Positions 61,943-64,000 of a stretch of DNA of 64,000 nt are shown here, in pieces. The stretch's first letter is position 1. Every line of letters begins with the position of its first letter. Under the pieces are notes generated by a model, which searched no databases, was not told the origin of the DNA, and was given only the letters and a program-made list of their open reading frames with translations. This DNA comes from Rhodanobacter denitrificans. Lineage in GTDB: Bacteria > Pseudomonadota > Gammaproteobacteria > Xanthomonadales > Rhodanobacteraceae. The stretch is taken from the NCBI RefSeq assembly GCF_000230695.2, contig NC_020541.1:558001-622000 (forward strand). The letters are read 5' to 3'. The position numbers and the translations under genes were made by a program.

Positions 61943-63772
61943 ATGTGCGGAATTGTTGCTGCCGTAGCCCAGCGTGACGTCGCGCCGCTGCTGATCGCCG
62001 GCCTGAAAGCCCTCGAATATCGCGGCTACGACTCCTCCGGCGTGGCCGTGCTCGACCGCGGCACGATCCGCCGCGTGCGCGCCAAGGGCAAGGTGCGCGA
62101 GATGGAGGCGCTGTACCTGGCCGATCCGCTGCCCGGCGGCACCGGCATCGCGCATACGCGCTGGGCCACCCACGGCGTGCCGAACGAGGCGAACGCGCAC
62201 CCGCACATTGCCGGCCGGGTGGCGATCGTGCACAACGGCATCATCGAGAACTACGTCAGCCTGCGCGCCGAGCTGCAGGCCGGCGGCCACGTGTTCACTT
62301 CCGAAACCGACACCGAAGTGATGGCCGCGCTGATCGACCGCCACATCGGCCAGGGCATGAAGCTGCGCGAGGCGGTGCTGGCCACCGTACGCGAGCTGGA
62401 AGGCGCCTACGCCATCGCGGTGATCAGCAGCGACGAGCCCGACCGCGTGGTCGGTGCGCGGCGCGGCGCGCCGCTGCTGGTCGGCGTGGGCATCGGCGAG
62501 AACTTCCTCGGCTCCGACGCGCAGGCGCTGATCCAGGTCACCAACCGGATGATCTACCTCGACGAGGACGACGTGGTCGAGATCACCCGCGACAGCGTGC
62601 AGGTGTACGGCCTCGACGGCATGCCGGTCGAGCGCGCGGTGCACGAGAGCGAGCTGTCCACCGACGCGGTCGAGCGCGGCGAGTACCGCCACTACATGCA
62701 GAAGGAGATCTTCGAGCAGCCGCGCGCGGTGGCCGACACGCTGGAGGCGCGCATCGGCCCGCACGGCGTGCTGCCGAACATCTTCGGCATCGACAGCGGC
62801 GCCTTGCTGCAGGCCACCCGCGGCCTGCACATCGTCGCCTGCGGCACCAGCTACCACGCCGGCCTGGTCGCCAAGTACTGGATCGAGGAGTACGCGCGAC
62901 TGCCGGTCGCGGTGGAAGTGGCCAGCGAGTACCGCTACCGCGAGACGGTGGTGCCCGAGGGCACGCTGTTCGTGGCGATCTCGCAATCCGGCGAAACCGC
63001 CGACACCCTGGCGGCGATGCGCGAATCGCGCCGCCGCGGCTACCTCGGCACGCTGGCGATCTGCAACGTGCCCGAATCCTCGGTGGTGCGCGAGGCCGAC
63101 CTGAAGCTGATGACCCGCGCCGGCCCCGAGATCGGCGTGGCTTCGACCAAGGCCTTCACCACCCAGCTGGCCGGGCTCGCCCTGCTGACGCTGGAGCTGG
63201 CCCGCCGCCACGGCCTCGACGACGACCGTTACGCGGCGCTGTGCGCCGAGCTGCAGCGCCTGCCGCGTGCGATCGGGGAGGCGCTGCAGATGGAACCGGC
63301 GATCATCGAACTGGCAGCCGACTTCATCCAGCGCCAGCATGCGCTGTTCCTCGGCCGCGGCGTGCAGTATCCGGTGGCGCTGGAGGGTGCGCTGAAGCTC
63401 AAGGAAATCTCCTACATCCACGCCGAAGCGTATGCGGCCGGCGAACTCAAGCACGGCCCGCTGGCGCTGGTCGACGAGAACATGCCGGTGGTGGCGGTGG
63501 CGCCGAACGGCCCGCTGCTGGACAAGCTGAAATCCAACCTGCAGGAAGTACGCGCCCGCGGCGGGCGCCTGATCGTGTTCGCCGACGGTGCTGCCGGCAT
63601 GGACGACATGGCCGGCAGCGGCACCATGCTGCGGGTGGAATCCGGCGGCAGCTTCATCGCCCCGGCCGTGTTCACCGTGCCGCTGCAACTGCTGGCCTAC
63701 CACGTCGCCGTGCTGCGCGGCACCGACGTCGACCAGCCGCGCAACCTGGCCAAGTCGGTCACCGTGGAATGA
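61943..63772 (+). CDS. glmS: Glucosamine-fructose-6-phosphate aminotransferase
   Basis: A 609-residue two-domain enzyme. The glutaminase N-terminus begins MCGIVAAVAQRDVAP with Cys as nucleophile after Met removal, then LEYRGYDSSGVAVL and HTRWATHG. The isomerase domain has CGTSYHAGL, ISQSGETADTLAAM and the C-terminal NLAKSVTVE. First step of UDP-GlcNAc synthesis. GGGAG precedes ATG 61943. Confidence 0.96.
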   Translation: MCGIVAAVAQRDVAPLLIAGLKALEYRGYDSSGVAVLDRGTIRRVRAKGKVREMEALYLADPLPGGTGIAHTRWATHGVPNEANAHPHIAGRVAIVHNGIIENYVSLRAELQAGGHVFTSETDTEVMAALIDRHIGQGMKLREAVLATVRELEGAYAIAVISSDEPDRVVGARRGAPLLVGVGIGENFLGSDAQALIQVTNRMIYLDEDDVVEITRDSVQVYGLDGMPVERAVHESELSTDAVERGEYRHYMQKEIFEQPRAVADTLEARIGPHGVLPNIFGIDSGALLQATRGLHIVACGTSYHAGLVAKYWIEEYARLPVAVEVASEYRYRETVVPEGTLFVAISQSGETADTLAAMRESRRRGYLGTLAICNVPESSVVREADLKLMTRAGPEIGVASTKAFTTQLAGLALLTLELARRHGLDDDRYAALCAELQRLPRAIGEALQMEPAIIELAADFIQRQHALFLGRGVQYPVALEGALKLKEISYIHAEAYAAGELKHGPLALVDENMPVVAVAPNGPLLDKLKSNLQEVRARGGRLIVFADGAAGMDDMAGSGTMLRVESGGSFIAPAVFTVPLQLLAYHVAVLRGTDVDQPRNLAKSVTVE

Positions 63773-63818
63773 GGCGGTGAATGGCCATGCGGCCCGCGCA
63801 GGCCTTTGCACACGGTAG

Positions 63819-63832
63819 TTGATCGAGGTCAA
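63819..63832 (+). promoter_or_regulatory. FNR/ANR box for the stress-protein gene
   Basis: TTGAT-CGAG-GTCAA, a full match to TTGAY-N4-RTCAA. A possible -10 TAGATT at 63854-63859 starts 28.5 bases from the centre (class II). Confidence 0.75.
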
Positions 63833-63884
63833 GCTCCCTGCGCGCGGCGCCGCTAGATTGGCCTGCGTGAAGGAGGGCCGCGGC

Positions 63885-64000
63885 ATGCAGGACATCCTGG
63901 CCTATGCCAGCAGTTTCGCCACGTGGTCGCGGGGTCCGGCGTACGCGGCGCGCCTGGCCGGTGCGCTGGATGCCTCGTTGACCGGCCTCTACGTCAGTCC
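63885..64000 (+). CDS. Universal stress protein family, cut by window end
   Basis: 38 residues visible from ATG 63885 (AAGGAGGG upstream): MQDILAYASSFATWSRGPAYAARLAGALDASLTGLYV, the start of a Usp-type alpha/beta fold. The FNR box and -10 directly upstream match oxygen-limited induction known for such genes in pseudomonads. Full domain content unseen. Confidence 0.65.
   Translation, partial: MQDILAYASSFATWSRGPAYAARLAGALDASLTGLYVS

Noticed and set aside
60389..63895. A 1168-codon open frame on the minus strand opposite cbs and glmS
   Set aside because: Both cbs and glmS on the plus strand are full-length conserved enzymes; the antisense frame is an artefact of high GC codon bias and has a low-complexity His/Gln/Val/Ala composition.

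Overview
The window is a high-GC, gene-dense chromosomal segment with short intergenic gaps. Gene content points to a gammaproteobacterium of the order Xanthomonadales, most likely Rhodanobacteraceae (Rhodanobacter/Dyella-like). Supporting features are a PepSY-PhoP-PhoQ locus, a two-chain branched-chain 2-oxoacid dehydrogenase next to tryptophan and tyrosine catabolism, an FNR/NnrS/azurin nitrogen-oxide region, type IV pilus PilU, class I aldolase and several REP-like repeat families. I see no IS element, integrase, CRISPR array or rRNA. One tRNA gene (Thr-TGT) is present. Gene identities are inferred from recalled family signatures; no search was run.

Layout. 1-6743: the downstream end of a contractile-injection-system (phage-tail-like) cluster, with a baseplate J-like protein entering from the left edge, a tail-protein-I/beta-helix protein and a DUF6519 protein. 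6825-14087: dusA, a PepSY protein, phoP-phoQ, mtfA, a small secreted protein, and the cofactor pair birA-coaX followed by a SPOR protein. 14128-16077: tRNA-Thr and a run of small hypothetical genes. 16337-24638: arginase, trpS with a C-terminal extension, membrane and outer-membrane proteins, a VOC protein, a YgjP-like metallopeptidase and a DUF6348 protein. 24708-36927: an amino-acid and peptide catabolism block with the bkd-type E1alpha/E1beta/E2 operon, tryptophan dioxygenase, two tandem POT peptide transporters, and a MarR regulator divergent from hppD-hmgA-fahA. The missing maleylacetoacetate isomerase of that tyrosine pathway lies at 56577.

36979-44586: an oxygen/NO-responsive block with hemN, an [4Fe-4S]-type FNR regulator, nnrS, a nirV-like gene, SCO, a CopD-like protein, tpx, a group III truncated haemoglobin, azurin and a 7Fe ferredoxin. 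FNR-type palindromes precede hemN, nnrS, nirV-like, CopD-like and azurin, and another precedes a universal stress protein at the right edge. Five of the six sit at class II spacing to a plausible -10 element. 44743-56388: lower glycolysis and pentose-phosphate genes (gapA, pyk, fba, tkt, pgk) with a nuclease, a phosphatase and three tandem paralogous outer-membrane beta-barrel genes between them. 57313-64000: pilU, a DUF4398 lipoprotein/coiled-coil pair, a YdcH-like small protein, cystathionine beta-synthase, glmS and the truncated stress-protein gene.

The strongest new leads are four. The first is the FNR-type regulon architecture with two flavours of half-site. The second is the MarR-type operator filling the -35/-10 spacer of hppD. 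The third is the coupled loss of the Arg/Glu gate pair in the second POT transporter. The fourth is a conserved ATTAAGC-N5-TTAATTC element upstream of two of the three OMP paralogues.
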